Notes: generated from the letters alone by a model not told the origin. Counted from the stretch's first letter, positions 19,771-29,094 are shown. The stretch: DNA of 64,000 nt from Aquimarina spongiae (GCF_900141785.1 NZ_FQYP01000003.1:372001-436000), one strand, 5' to 3'. Made by a program: numbers and translations.

Positions 19771-22700
19771 ATGCAAGAAGAAAACAACAATCAACATACT
19801 CAATTGGATGGTGGAACTTACGAGATCATTCAAAATCGTCTACAAAAGCATAAGGGCGATCTCCAAACCCGCCTTTCCCAATTAAACGATGCAAGAAAAG
19901 AAGTCTTTGGTAGCGTAGAGACAAAACTAATCGCCAACAATCGAATCAATACAGAAAACAACTGTATTGCTAGAGATATAGTAACTATCGGAGAATATTG
20001 CTTATTTGGTTATAATGTACATTTTGGTCTTCGGACCGAAATCACCTTGGCTGATGTTTTTAGTATTTACACTTATACCAATGAACATTTCTCGGCAAAG
20101 ACCTTAGATCTGATCAACGATCCTGTGTTTATTGATGATTTTACAAATCTCTATAAATACTATCGCAATACCATCTTTTCTAAATTCGCTATCGTTGGCA
20201 ACTACCTCCATATGGTGTTTCAATTAAGTGAAAGTGTTTCAGATATTAAAACCTTCAAGTGGTTAATTAATGAAGGAACTCTTACCTATGTTGACAATAG
20301 AAGTGAGCATGAATTTAAGTTTCCGAAGCAACACGAGTTCAATTGGATCGAAGTATCTCGTGATATGCATCGATACGGAGCACATCCGCATATCTCCATT
20401 CTTGACAAAGTTTTTGTAGAAACTATCGGAGGAGATCTTACCATTAAAATTGAAGATAATACCGACGAAGGTAAAGGTATTCTGGATGAAGCTGTACAAC
20501 ACGCTGATCAAACTCTGGATGATGGACAATATCGCTTTGCAGATTTGGGTAATCTGATCACATTAGAGATCAAACCTTTTCAGGAAGCGCCACGCTATTT
20601 TGTCTACAATCATAAAATGCAAGAGGTAAAAAAAATAGAGTCTATCAAAGATGCCTGCTTACTTTTGCCTGATGATCAAGGAATTATTTATCCTAACGGA
20701 TATTACCTGCAGTCTGGAGATTTCAAACTCTTTACCAATGAGGTTTCTGAGGTTAAGTTTCAGGAAAAAATCATATCTCCCAATGGAGAAGACTTTTTGT
20801 ATGTGTTTTACGAAAGCGAAAAGGGGCTCTACACCCTAATGTCTTATAATGTCATCGAGCAAGAGGTAAAGACTCCTATTGTTTGTAATGGTTTTACGAT
20901 TCTCCAAAATGGTGAGCTTTGTTATTTCAAAACCGAAGACGAGCAGACCAAACATCATGTAATTCAGATTTGGCAAACTCCTTTTATGAAAGGAGATTCC
21001 ATTCCATCAGAACACACGGATACTTTATTATACAAAATAGGAAACAAGGATATCGTAAAAGCCATGGCCGAATGCCATGCGCTAATCACCTTATTAAACA
21101 AAGAGGATAGTTATGATGGGTTATATGATGACATTTCCAAATTCTCTAATGATGTCATCGATAGTTATTATTGGATTCGAGAAGAGGATACGTTTCGATT
21201 AGACATTCCTCTTGAAGAAATTAGTGGCGCTGCTAATGCTGCAATAGACGAATTTGAAAAGGTTGTTCAGCTTAGAAAAACTGCCGCCAAGGTAACCAAA
21301 GAAACTCAAGATCAGGCAGAACTAATCTTTGGCAAAATAAAAAGTAGTTCTTTTCGATCTATCGATGATTTTGTGCAGGTGTTATCACAACTGCGAACGC
21401 TACGTGGTGAAACCATCAGTTTAAATGATATCCGATATGTAGACAAGGAGTTTATCAAGTCTCTGGAAATCCAGATTGCCGAACAAACCGAGAAAATTTC
21501 TCAACGTTGTGTCCAATTTCTTCTGGACGACAAGGCACTACTGCCCTATCACAAAAGAGTAGAAGAAAAACAAACGGTTCTAGGAGATATCAAAAAAGTA
21601 ATCGATGCCAAAAAGCTGGAAGAAGAGGTAAATCAAATCGCTACAGATCTTGAAATGCTAATTGATATCGTTTCTAATCTTCAGATCGAAGACACTTCTC
21701 ATTCTACCAAGATCATCGATAATATCTCCTTGATCTTTGCTACAATTAATCAATTGAAAGCAGGAATTAAGAATGCGATAAAATCTTTGGGAAGTAAAGA
21801 AGCTACAGCAGAATTTGCGGCTCAATTAAAACTAGTAGATCAAAGCATTATTAACTATTTGGATATTGCTAACACTCCCGAAAAGACTGATGAACTTTTA
21901 AACAAGGTTTCTGTTCAGTTAGAGGATCTGGAAGGAAGATTTGCAGACTTCGAAGAATTTATTGCTCAAATTATAGAAAAACGAGAAGAAGTATATAATG
22001 CCTTTGAAGCAAGAAAAAATGGACTAATAGAAGCCCGCAACAAAAAGGCTGTTGCTTTAGAAAATGCAGCAAATCGAATTCTGAAAGGAGTTACAAAAAA
22101 AGCATTGAGTTTTGATGCAGTGGCAGATATCAACGGGTATTTTGCCTCGGATTTGATGATCAACAAACTAAGAGACATTATTGATCAGCTTACGGATTTG
22201 GATGATGCAGGAAAAGCCGAAGCTATAGAAACGGCCTTAAAAGTAGCCAAAGAAGATGCCACCCGCAAATTAAAAGACAAACAAGATTTATATGAGGATG
22301 GGGAGAATATTATCAAGCTTGGTAAACACAAATTTGGTGTAAATAAACAACCACTGGACCTCACTATTGTATACAAAGATTCGGCACTTGCTTATCATCT
22401 CACAGGTACGGATTTTTATCAGGAGATTGAGAATGAGGTATTATTACAATCCAAAAAATATTGGGATCAGGAATTAATTTCCGAAAACCCAGAAATATAT
22501 CGTTCGGCATATCTCGCTTATAAAATTTTTAAAACCATAGCTAAAGAAAAATTACAGCATCAAACAGAAGAACAACTTCTGGAAATTGTAAAATCCGAGA
22601 GTAGCAAAAACTACGCAGAAGGGTATGTAAAAGGGGTTCATGATATAGACGCGGCCAAAATATTAAAAGTTCTTGTCGAACAAGATCATGGGCTTGGTTT

Positions 22701-24660
22701 ATTGCGTTTCACCCCAAATACCAGAGCTTTTGCTCAGTATTTTTGGTTTAGCTTAGAAAAAGAAAAGCAAGAATATTGGAACACAACAATAAAAGCTTCT
22801 GGAGAGGTTTTACAGGTTTTCCCGGATAGTCAAGAGCATCATAATGTAATCACAAAACTAAATAAAGAGATCAGTGTTTTTGTAGAAGAAAGACAATGGC
22901 CTCAAACCAATGAAAGCAACGATATTGCGCATTATTTATTTACAGAATTACAAAGTGATAATAGTTTTTGCATTAGCCAAACGGCCAATGAAATATATGA
23001 CGCATTCATTTCTGAACTAAAAAAGAAAAAAGTATTTACCAAACTTAAAAAAGCACTCGACTTAGATACAAAACCAAAGTCAAATGGTCATGTTGATTGG
23101 AATTCAAAAATCAATCTAGCCTTACAATGGGCAAGTTCTTACATTAAAGCAAATATCCCAGAACATATCGATTATGCTCACGAAGTCGTTTGTACTTTAT
23201 TGTTCAAAGAAGAAGCAATTTCTGAAGTAATTCATGTAAATCCTTCACAAGTCATAAAAGACCTGAAAGGAAGTCATGGCACAATCACTGAAGGCAACTA
23301 TTCGTTCAATTATCACACTTTTGTTGCCGCATTACACCAATTTGCAACAGTAGAGGCACCCGCCTTTGAAGCATACAGAGAAGCCAAACATCAAGTTACA
23401 GACCAATTAAAAGAAGATTTGAAGCTAAATGAATTCAAACCTAAAGTACTATCTTCTTTTGTACGAAATAAATTGATAGATCAAGTATATCTTCCTTTGT
23501 TTGGTGATAACCTATCCAAACAATTGGGTAGTGTTGGCGAAAATAAGCGTACCGATCGAATGGGAATGCTATTACTTATTTCTCCTCCAGGATACGGAAA
23601 AACGACCTTGATGGAGTATATGGCTAACCGATTAGGGTTGGTTTTTATGAAAATTAACGGCCCGGCCATTGGACACGAAGTTACTTCTGTAGATCCCATG
23701 GCTGCAAATAATGCCGCTTCAAGAGAAGAACTAAAAAAGCTAAATCTAGCTTTCGAGATGGGGAATAATGTGATGTTATATCTCGACGATATACAACATT
23801 GTAATCCTGAGTTTTTACAAAAATTTATCTCTCTCGCTGATGGAACCAGAAAAATAGAAGGAGTATACAATGGCAATCCAAAAACCTACGATTTACGAAG
23901 CAAACGTTTTTGTGTAATCATGGCAGGTAACCCATATACAGAAAGTGGAGAAAAATTTCAGATTCCGGATATGTTGGCTAACCGTGCTGATATTTATAAT
24001 CTTGGAGATATCATCGGGGATACAGCCGATTTGTTTAAATTGAGTTTGATTGAAAATGCAATGACTTCAAACCCCGTCTTGCACCAATTGAGCAGCAAAC
24101 ACTTTGACGATATATACAAATTAATCGAAATCGTAGAAACCGGAACGCAAGAAGGTGTCGAGTTAGAAGGCAATCACACTAAACAGGAGGTACAAGATTA
24201 TGTATCGGTTCTGGAAAAAGTAGTTCAAATACGAGATACGGTATTAAAAGTAAATGAAACCTACATCCAATCTGCCGCTATGGAAGATGCCTATCGCACA
24301 GAACCTTCGTTTAAACTACAAGGTTCCTACCGGGATATGAGCAAATTAGTAGCCAAGGTAGTGCCCATTATGAATGATCTCGAATTAAGGACATTATTGC
24401 TTTCACATTACGAAAACGAATCACAAACATTAACCAGTGCAGCTGAGGCCAACTTGTTAAAATATAAAGAAATGACAGGAACCATTTCGGAAGAAGAAAT
24501 GACGCGCTGGGAAACCATTAAAGAAACCTTTACCAAAAACAATAAATTGAAGGGATTTGGAGATAAAAACGAAATGGCACAAGTATTAGCCCAAATGATG
24601 CAATTTAGTGATCACCTGGCCGGCATTCAGGAAGTGCTAAAAAATAGACTAGGTAAATAA
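19771..24660 (+). CDS. Giant AAA-type ATPase (family often annotated as 'DNA repair ATPase')
   Basis: A 1629-residue protein. The N-terminal 430 residues are beta-rich with repeated W/Y-containing segments; the centre (about 480-870) is helical and coiled-coil; the C-terminal AAA domain has Walker A SPPGYGKTT (about 1272-1280), Walker B VMLYLDDIQHCN (about 1334-1345) and a sensor-1 region VIMAGNPYTESG (about 1383). It has no signal peptide. Homologues are usually named 'DNA repair ATPase' without direct proof. Its position after flotillin, PspA and YbjQ suggests it remodels a membrane-associated complex, as MoxR/AAA proteins do. Confidence 0.85.
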   Translation: MQEENNNQHTQLDGGTYEIIQNRLQKHKGDLQTRLSQLNDARKEVFGSVETKLIANNRINTENNCIARDIVTIGEYCLFGYNVHFGLRTEITLADVFSIYTYTNEHFSAKTLDLINDPVFIDDFTNLYKYYRNTIFSKFAIVGNYLHMVFQLSESVSDIKTFKWLINEGTLTYVDNRSEHEFKFPKQHEFNWIEVSRDMHRYGAHPHISILDKVFVETIGGDLTIKIEDNTDEGKGILDEAVQHADQTLDDGQYRFADLGNLITLEIKPFQEAPRYFVYNHKMQEVKKIESIKDACLLLPDDQGIIYPNGYYLQSGDFKLFTNEVSEVKFQEKIISPNGEDFLYVFYESEKGLYTLMSYNVIEQEVKTPIVCNGFTILQNGELCYFKTEDEQTKHHVIQIWQTPFMKGDSIPSEHTDTLLYKIGNKDIVKAMAECHALITLLNKEDSYDGLYDDISKFSNDVIDSYYWIREEDTFRLDIPLEEISGAANAAIDEFEKVVQLRKTAAKVTKETQDQAELIFGKIKSSSFRSIDDFVQVLSQLRTLRGETISLNDIRYVDKEFIKSLEIQIAEQTEKISQRCVQFLLDDKALLPYHKRVEEKQTVLGDIKKVIDAKKLEEEVNQIATDLEMLIDIVSNLQIEDTSHSTKIIDNISLIFATINQLKAGIKNAIKSLGSKEATAEFAAQLKLVDQSIINYLDIANTPEKTDELLNKVSVQLEDLEGRFADFEEFIAQIIEKREEVYNAFEARKNGLIEARNKKAVALENAANRILKGVTKKALSFDAVADINGYFASDLMINKLRDIIDQLTDLDDAGKAEAIETALKVAKEDATRKLKDKQDLYEDGENIIKLGKHKFGVNKQPLDLTIVYKDSALAYHLTGTDFYQEIENEVLLQSKKYWDQELISENPEIYRSAYLAYKIFKTIAKEKLQHQTEEQLLEIVKSESSKNYAEGYVKGVHDIDAAKILKVLVEQDHGLGLLRFTPNTRAFAQYFWFSLEKEKQEYWNTTIKASGEVLQVFPDSQEHHNVITKLNKEISVFVEERQWPQTNESNDIAHYLFTELQSDNSFCISQTANEIYDAFISELKKKKVFTKLKKALDLDTKPKSNGHVDWNSKINLALQWASSYIKANIPEHIDYAHEVVCTLLFKEEAISEVIHVNPSQVIKDLKGSHGTITEGNYSFNYHTFVAALHQFATVEAPAFEAYREAKHQVTDQLKEDLKLNEFKPKVLSSFVRNKLIDQVYLPLFGDNLSKQLGSVGENKRTDRMGMLLLISPPGYGKTTLMEYMANRLGLVFMKINGPAIGHEVTSVDPMAANNAASREELKKLNLAFEMGNNVMLYLDDIQHCNPEFLQKFISLADGTRKIEGVYNGNPKTYDLRSKRFCVIMAGNPYTESGEKFQIPDMLANRADIYNLGDIIGDTADLFKLSLIENAMTSNPVLHQLSSKHFDDIYKLIEIVETGTQEGVELEGNHTKQEVQDYVSVLEKVVQIRDTVLKVNETYIQSAAMEDAYRTEPSFKLQGSYRDMSKLVAKVVPIMNDLELRTLLLSHYENESQTLTSAAEANLLKYKEMTGTISEEEMTRWETIKETFTKNNKLKGFGDKNEMAQVLAQMMQFSDHLAGIQEVLKNRLGK

Positions 24661-24774
24661 ATCTAATAAACGGTTTAAAGTTTTTTACCCAAGCAAAAAT
24701 CATTGGGCCAAAACGTAACTTCTGGTGGAGTTTTTATACCAATATGTAATTTTGATTATTAAGCAGATCAGCAC

Positions 24775-24936
24775 ATGAAATATCTAAAATTTCTTGGTTT
24801 TTTAGGATTAATAGGGTTTCTCCCCTACTTTATAGAATGTCCGAATTACATCAAACTATTTAAACTCTTTTTCTTTTGCTTTTGGGTGGATAGTATTTCC
24901 AAATCTACAAAGGCAAAAAGGCAAAATCAATTGTAA
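24775..24936 (+). CDS. Possible 53-residue hydrophobic protein
   Basis: The ATG at 24775 opens a 53-residue frame: a hydrophobic N-terminal half (MKYLKFLGFLGLIGFLPYFI), a second hydrophobic stretch (LFKLFFFCFWVDSI) and a basic tail (KSTKAKRQNQL). This resembles a small two-helix membrane protein. It is unrelated to its neighbours by sequence, and no clear promoter was found. Confidence 0.35.
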   Translation: MKYLKFLGFLGLIGFLPYFIECPNYIKLFKLFFFCFWVDSISKSTKAKRQNQL

Positions 24937-24993
24937 AAGATGCCCTTCGTATTGCAAAAACTTTTGTTTTCTAAAAATTATTATTATTTTTAC

Positions 24994-25005
24994 ATAAGTA
25001 CTTAT
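24994..25005. promoter_or_regulatory. Perfect 12-bp palindrome, likely MarR operator
   Basis: ATAAGTACTTAT is a perfect inverted repeat ending 4 nt before the MarR start codon. MarR-family dimers bind such palindromes over their own promoters, so negative autoregulation is likely. Confidence 0.6.
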
Positions 25006-25009
25006 ATAA

Positions 25010-25492
25010 ATGCTTATGAAAGATAAGCTTCAGGAATATGCAGAACTTGGTCTCGGATCAAGATTAAAAAGGTTAAGTGAATATCTAATGAGAGAAACTC
25101 AATTAGTATATAATGCCTGTAATATAGACTTCGATCCTTATCTCTTTCCTGTATTCAGGTTTATAATCGATCATAATACAATAACTACAACTACGATTCA
25201 GGAAGGGCTACAATTCACGCAACCAGCTATCACCCAATCGCTAAAAAAACTAACAGAAAAAAAATTAGTCACTTATAAAACTGATACCAAGGACAAAAGA
25301 AAAAAACTGTTTACGTTGAGTAAAAAAGGAAAAGACTTACATCAACAAATGATCCCTATTTGGGCAGTAATCGATGAACAAGTAAAATGGCTTACCGAAG
25401 GAAGTGCTATTGGCTTAACCCATCATTTAACCCATCTAGAAAATCAATTTGCAGAAAAATCATTAAGCCACCGAATACTTGAAAAACTATGA
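25010..25492 (+). CDS. MarR-family transcriptional regulator
   Basis: A 160-residue winged-helix regulator. The recognition region TIQEGLQFTQPAITQSLKKL and the wing KTDTKDKRKKLFTLSKKG are typical of MarR proteins. Translation may start at 25010 or at the second ATG, 25016 (MKDKLQEY). It overlaps the GNAT gene by 4 nt (ATGA), so the two are coupled. MarR proteins often control their cotranscribed partner in response to a small ligand; this one probably governs the acetyltransferase. Confidence 0.88.
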   Translation: MLMKDKLQEYAELGLGSRLKRLSEYLMRETQLVYNACNIDFDPYLFPVFRFIIDHNTITTTTIQEGLQFTQPAITQSLKKLTEKKLVTYKTDTKDKRKKLFTLSKKGKDLHQQMIPIWAVIDEQVKWLTEGSAIGLTHHLTHLENQFAEKSLSHRILEKL

Positions 25493-25965
25493 GACCTCTA
25501 TCTGATCAACTAACTATTATCCCTTTTGATACAAAATACGCCAAAGACTTTGCTCGTCTTAATGTAGAATGGCTAGAAAAGTACTTTGTCGTAGAGCCTT
25601 TGGATCAACAATTATTAGAAAAATGCGAAGAAACTATTGTACAAAAAGGAGGGTATATCTTCTTTGCCAAAGTGGAAGAAGAAATTGCAGGAACCTTTTC
25701 TTTGATCCCCGTAGAATCAAACATATATGAGCTAGGTAAAATGGCCGTCTCTCCCAAATTTCAGGGGCATAAAATTGGCCAGCAGTTACTACAGCATGGG
25801 ATTGATTTTGCAAAAAATGAGGGTTGGAAAAAAGTCATTCTATATTCCAACACCCTTCTTGAAAATGCCATTTACATCTACAAAAAAATTGGCTTTGTCG
25901 AAATACCCATAGAGAAAAAACCTTTGTACAAGCGCAGTAACATCAAAATGGAGCTAGTATTATAG
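25489..25965 (+). CDS. GNAT-family N-acetyltransferase
   Basis: A 158-residue acetyl-CoA-dependent transferase. The GNAT core is clear: strand 4 (YELGKMAVSPKFQGHKIGQQ) with the acetyl-CoA pyrophosphate loop Q-G-H-K-I-G, followed by LLQHGIDFAKNEGWKKVILY and the C-terminal strand region YKKIGFVEIPI. It is fused to no other domain, but MarR-GNAT fusion proteins exist, and the MarR gene directly upstream with a 4-nt overlap mirrors that pairing. Substrate unknown. Confidence 0.9.
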   Translation: MRPLSDQLTIIPFDTKYAKDFARLNVEWLEKYFVVEPLDQQLLEKCEETIVQKGGYIFFAKVEEEIAGTFSLIPVESNIYELGKMAVSPKFQGHKIGQQLLQHGIDFAKNEGWKKVILYSNTLLENAIYIYKKIGFVEIPIEKKPLYKRSNIKMELVL

Positions 25966-25967
25966 GA

Positions 25968-26002
25968 AAACACCACTTTTGGGAATCCCAAAAGCGGTGT
26001 TT
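25968..26002. terminator. Strong bidirectional terminator
   Basis: A 16-bp stem with one mismatch pairs 25968-25983 with 25987-26002 (core ACTTTTGGGA / TCCCAAAAG) around a 3-nt loop. It lies between the convergent GNAT and CBM21 genes and can serve both. Confidence 0.85.
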
Positions 26003-26023
26003 ACATATTACCCCTTGTATGAC

Positions 26024-26857
26024 CTACTCATTCACTCTTCTAATGACAAGATGGTTTTTTCCATAGTTGTTATCCCAATACTCTTGACCATTTACTCTAT
26101 ACAACACAGCATATTCTACCGTGTTAATAGTACTATCAAAGCGAACAAATCCAGACCAGCGCTCTATCCCGAATTGGTTAGGGCTTGTTACCGAGATAAA
26201 AGGTCCACTATTCCAAAACGGACGATACGATAGTGAAAACTCACTTTGTGTCTGCCATCCATCGGTAGTATAAACAACGACCACCTCTTTGGTAGGTGAT
26301 AAGTTTCTTACATCAACAGTAACATTCAATTGATTTTGATCATAAAAAGAAGAGTAGAAAATACTGTCAAAATCAGTATCCACACTGATATTGGAGTCTG
26401 GATTAGCCAAAAAATATCCATCTCTTACCGACATCTTGTAATTGGCACCATTATTATTATCCCAATAGACCTGACCATCTACTTCATATTTCACGACAAA
26501 CTCATCGGCATAAATTTGTGATGATGTTGTTCGATTTCCAATCCAGATTTCTTGATCTTCATCAATATCAAAACTGTAAGATAATGGTATTTCCTCCCAG
26601 GAGCCATCCAGTTTTTCATGAAAAATACTTACCGATTTATCAAAGGCTAAATCAGAAACTTGCACCGTAAATTTTCTTGTGTAGCTAGAAAACCCTCGAT
26701 ACGTACCAAAAGTCGTCCAGGATTTCACCAAACTCACTGGTTTTAAACTCTTTTCGCTAATATTGATCAAATCAGTACTTCTTTGATTTTCGATCAGCTC
26801 TTCTGTGTTACACGAAAAGATTAATAATGCTATTGCCAAATAAAACAGCTTTTTCAT
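26024..26857 (-). CDS. Lipoprotein with two CBM21-like carbohydrate-binding domains
   Basis: A 277-residue lipoprotein (MKKLFYLAIALLIFSCN, lipobox cysteine at 16). Two domains follow, about 42-145 and 165-275. Each carries the CBM21 pattern: FTVQVSDLAFDKSVSIFH with W-E-E-I, then F-V-V-K-Y and YWDNNNGANY in the first; EYAVLYR and YWDNNYGKNH in the second. CBM21 domains bind starch or glycogen. No catalytic domain is attached, so it probably displays sugar-binding sites at the cell surface. A paralogue lies immediately upstream. Confidence 0.8.
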   Translation of the reverse strand: MKKLFYLAIALLIFSCNTEELIENQRSTDLINISEKSLKPVSLVKSWTTFGTYRGFSSYTRKFTVQVSDLAFDKSVSIFHEKLDGSWEEIPLSYSFDIDEDQEIWIGNRTTSSQIYADEFVVKYEVDGQVYWDNNNGANYKMSVRDGYFLANPDSNISVDTDFDSIFYSSFYDQNQLNVTVDVRNLSPTKEVVVVYTTDGWQTQSEFSLSYRPFWNSGPFISVTSPNQFGIERWSGFVRFDSTINTVEYAVLYRVNGQEYWDNNYGKNHLVIRRVNE

Positions 26858-26962
26858 TCTTATTGGTTTTAAAAGTTTATTAATTAATTGTTTTGCGTAT
26901 TGCGAGTCTTACCTTTCCATATTAGGTATAGAAACGCGATATAAAGTTGTATTGATTTTGAT

Positions 26963-27778
26963 TTAGTAAGTCACTTTTTGAATGACGTAATTACTCCCGT
27001 AGTTATTGTCCCAATATTCCTGGTCCCCAACTCTGTAAACGACTGCATACTCGATTGCATTTACCTCTTGATCTACTCGAACCGTGGTTTCCCATTTATC
27101 TATATCAAATTGATTAGGACTTTGGATATAGTGTGCATATCCCACTCTAAAATACCTCTGGTAACTCAAGGCAGCTGTCTGGGTAGTTACCCACCCATCG
27201 GTAGTATAGACCACTTCTACAGATCCTGCAGTACCATAATTTCTTCTGGCATCTACATTTATATTAAAGGATCCTCCAAAAAATCTGGTGTAAAACTGGT
27301 CTACAGAAACTTCGACTTCTGGCGCCAAAAAAGCCCCCATATTAACAAGCATACTGTAGTTATCGCCATTGTTGTTATCCCAATACGTTTCTCCATTTAC
27401 CGAGTACTTCACAACAAACTCATCGTTATAGATCTCCGTATCAGGTTCTACTTCTCCTATCCAGATTTCTTCATCATCACCTATACTTTGCAGAAAGGTT
27501 AACGGAATATCCTCCCAACCTCCATTGAAGGTAGAATGATGTATTGATACTTGTTTCTGAAATGCCAGGTTTTTTACTTTTACAACAAAGCGTCTTACAT
27601 ATCTACGTAGTACAGGGCTACTACTATTTGAAGTCCAGGCCCTAAGTAATTTTACATTATCTGAACTGTTTTTTGCGGCAAGTTCTATAGATTCATTGTC
27701 TACTTCTAATTGATCCGTGTCTGTATTACAAGAGTACAGCCCTAGTACTATTGCAAATACGAAATACATTTTTCTCAT
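26963..27778 (-). CDS. Lipoprotein with two CBM21-like domains (paralogue)
   Basis: A 271-residue lipoprotein (MRKMYFVFAIVLGLYSCN, cysteine at 17), clearly paralogous to the next gene. Domain 1 shows FVVKVKNLAFQKQVSIHH, GGWEDIPL, EFVVKYSVNGETYWDNN and NGDNY; domain 2 shows VEVVYTTDGW, EYAVVYRVGDQ and EYWDNNYGSNY. The two genes are 105 nt apart on the same strand, so this is a tandem duplication. Upstream, a perfect 16-bp palindrome (27817-27832) could be the operator for the pair. Confidence 0.8.
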   Translation of the reverse strand: MRKMYFVFAIVLGLYSCNTDTDQLEVDNESIELAAKNSSDNVKLLRAWTSNSSSPVLRRYVRRFVVKVKNLAFQKQVSIHHSTFNGGWEDIPLTFLQSIGDDEEIWIGEVEPDTEIYNDEFVVKYSVNGETYWDNNNGDNYSMLVNMGAFLAPEVEVSVDQFYTRFFGGSFNINVDARRNYGTAGSVEVVYTTDGWVTTQTAALSYQRYFRVGYAHYIQSPNQFDIDKWETTVRVDQEVNAIEYAVVYRVGDQEYWDNNYGSNYVIQKVTY

Positions 27779-27816
27779 AATAAATACGTGATTAGATGGT
27801 TGTGGTTTTTGTTTTT

Positions 27817-27832
27817 AACTTTTCGAAAAGTT
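27817..27832. promoter_or_regulatory. Perfect 16-bp palindrome upstream of the CBM21 lipoprotein pair
   Basis: AACTTTTCGAAAAGTT is its own reverse complement. It lies 39 nt before the start of the upstream CBM21 lipoprotein gene, so it is a good candidate operator. Confidence 0.5.
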
Positions 27833-28218
27833 TAGTGGTCGACCTATTGTTATCTTCAAGGTAGATCGGTCGAGCATACAACCGCAACTGGCATAGACGT
27901 ATTTAACATTTTTTTCACCAAGAACGTTTTCGAATCACCTGGCATTTAACTTAAAATTAAATCCCAAAAATTGGATTTAAAGCATTTCTATTATTGCACC
28001 ATATTTTTTATGAAAAGTATTTTTTAAACCGAAAATTTTAGGAATCAATACGGCGAAAATTTTAGTGCATATTTAGCGTGCAATTCTTTACGAAAAGGTT
28101 TGCAAAGATATTTTAAGAAAATCTCCCTTATTTTTTCGCAACCTCATTGATGATAAATAGGGTGTAAATGGCAAGGGGGCATCTATTTTTTAAAAGAGTG
28201 GAACCCCTTTTTTCTATA

Positions 28219-28232
28219 GGGGTTTTTACCCC
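28219..28232. repeat. G4-T5-A-C4 palindrome (copy 4)
   Basis: GGGGTTTTTACCCC with flanking A and T extends the dyad to AGGGGTTTTTACCCCT. A further CCCC at 28204-28207 forms a second dyad with the same GGGG. It lies 180 nt before the rightward lipoprotein gene. Confidence 0.45.
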
Positions 28233-28339
28233 TTTATTTGATAGACTATTCTTCTTGAAAACCATTTCAAAAACCCACCAAAACACTTAATTTACAAAGG
28301 GTTACAGCCTTCGACTCTTAACAAAATTTTATATCTTTT

Positions 28340-28369
28340 TTTGAATCCTATAGAATAATAGTACTTTTA
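28340..28369 (+). promoter_or_regulatory. Putative promoter of the 28399 gene
   Basis: TTTG (28340-28343), 18 nt, then TACTTTTA (28362-28369), one base from TAnnTTTG. It is 29 nt before the ATG. Confidence 0.45.
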
Positions 28370-28398
28370 GAATTCACAAACATCTAATAACCCATAAA

Positions 28399-29094
28399 AT
28401 GAAAAACAGAACTAATTTTATTGGATACCCCATTGTAGCCATCATTGCTGCACTAATCACTTATTACTGCACTAGAGAACCCGGGCCAGTGATAACACCG
28501 GATCCAACTCAACCGGAAGAAATTATTTCATTCAAGGATGCTGTTCAATTGTACGGAAGCTATTCTAAAAATCGTGCTTGTGTGATAAAAACTTTTGAAA
28601 GCAGACGAGACAGCCTATTAGACAAACTATGTCCTAGTGACAGAAAGCCCATTTCAAATTTTGTTCCTTCAAGGTCTTTTTATTTAAGTAAGGATTTTTT
28701 GGATGAATATATCTCCTATGTAAAATGGGTAACGCCAGACTCAATAGATATTACTGGTTACCGCCTTTACTTAGGAAATTATCCAGATGCTGAAAAATTT
28801 GTAGACGGAAAACCAATACCAGACCCAAGAAGAAACACCTTTTTTATTGCACCCACAACCTTATTAGGAAGTGATAATCTGCATAGAGGATACACTTTTG
28901 CAGATAGAAATAATGATGGTAGACAAGAATTAGTATTTCTAGAAGACGTACTAGACCAAATAGGATATGGAGAGCAGGGATCATTAGATCCTCAGATGAT
29001 GCAACAAATACAAACCGCAGGCTTCTTTTCAGCTTTTATGGGAATTCAAGAAAATCAAAGTACCATTGCGAATGATATTGGAAGCTATCCATAA
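28399..29094 (+). CDS. Membrane-anchored protein of unknown function with a Ca-binding-like loop
   Basis: A 231-residue protein with an N-terminal hydrophobic helix (YPIVAIIAALITYYC) and a Pro-rich linker (PGPVITPDPTQPEE), so it is anchored in the membrane or is a non-canonical lipoprotein with cysteine 24. The rest is unrecognised. FADRNNDGRQELVFLE looks like an EF-hand/dockerin-type DxNxDGxxE loop. It precedes a 7TM protein, a histidine kinase and a response regulator on the same strand, so it could be an extracytoplasmic sensing partner. Confidence 0.7.
   Translation: MKNRTNFIGYPIVAIIAALITYYCTREPGPVITPDPTQPEEIISFKDAVQLYGSYSKNRACVIKTFESRRDSLLDKLCPSDRKPISNFVPSRSFYLSKDFLDEYISYVKWVTPDSIDITGYRLYLGNYPDAEKFVDGKPIPDPRRNTFFIAPTTLLGSDNLHRGYTFADRNNDGRQELVFLEDVLDQIGYGEQGSLDPQMMQQIQTAGFFSAFMGIQENQSTIANDIGSYP

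Larger units (their letters stand above)
24661..25009. other. Gap between the giant ATPase and the MarR gene
   Basis: 349 nt that contain one plausible 53-residue small gene (24775-24936) and, at the right end, the palindromic MarR operator. Nothing else is recognised. Confidence 0.5.
27779..28398. other. 620-nt intergenic region between divergent lipoprotein genes
   Basis: No gene is seen. It carries the 16-bp palindrome AACTTTTCGAAAAGTT (27817-27832), GGTCGACC (27837-27844), a G4-T5-A-C4 palindrome (28219-28232) and the promoter-like TTTG-N18-TACTTTTA for the rightward gene. It is rich in A/T tracts. Confidence 0.55.
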
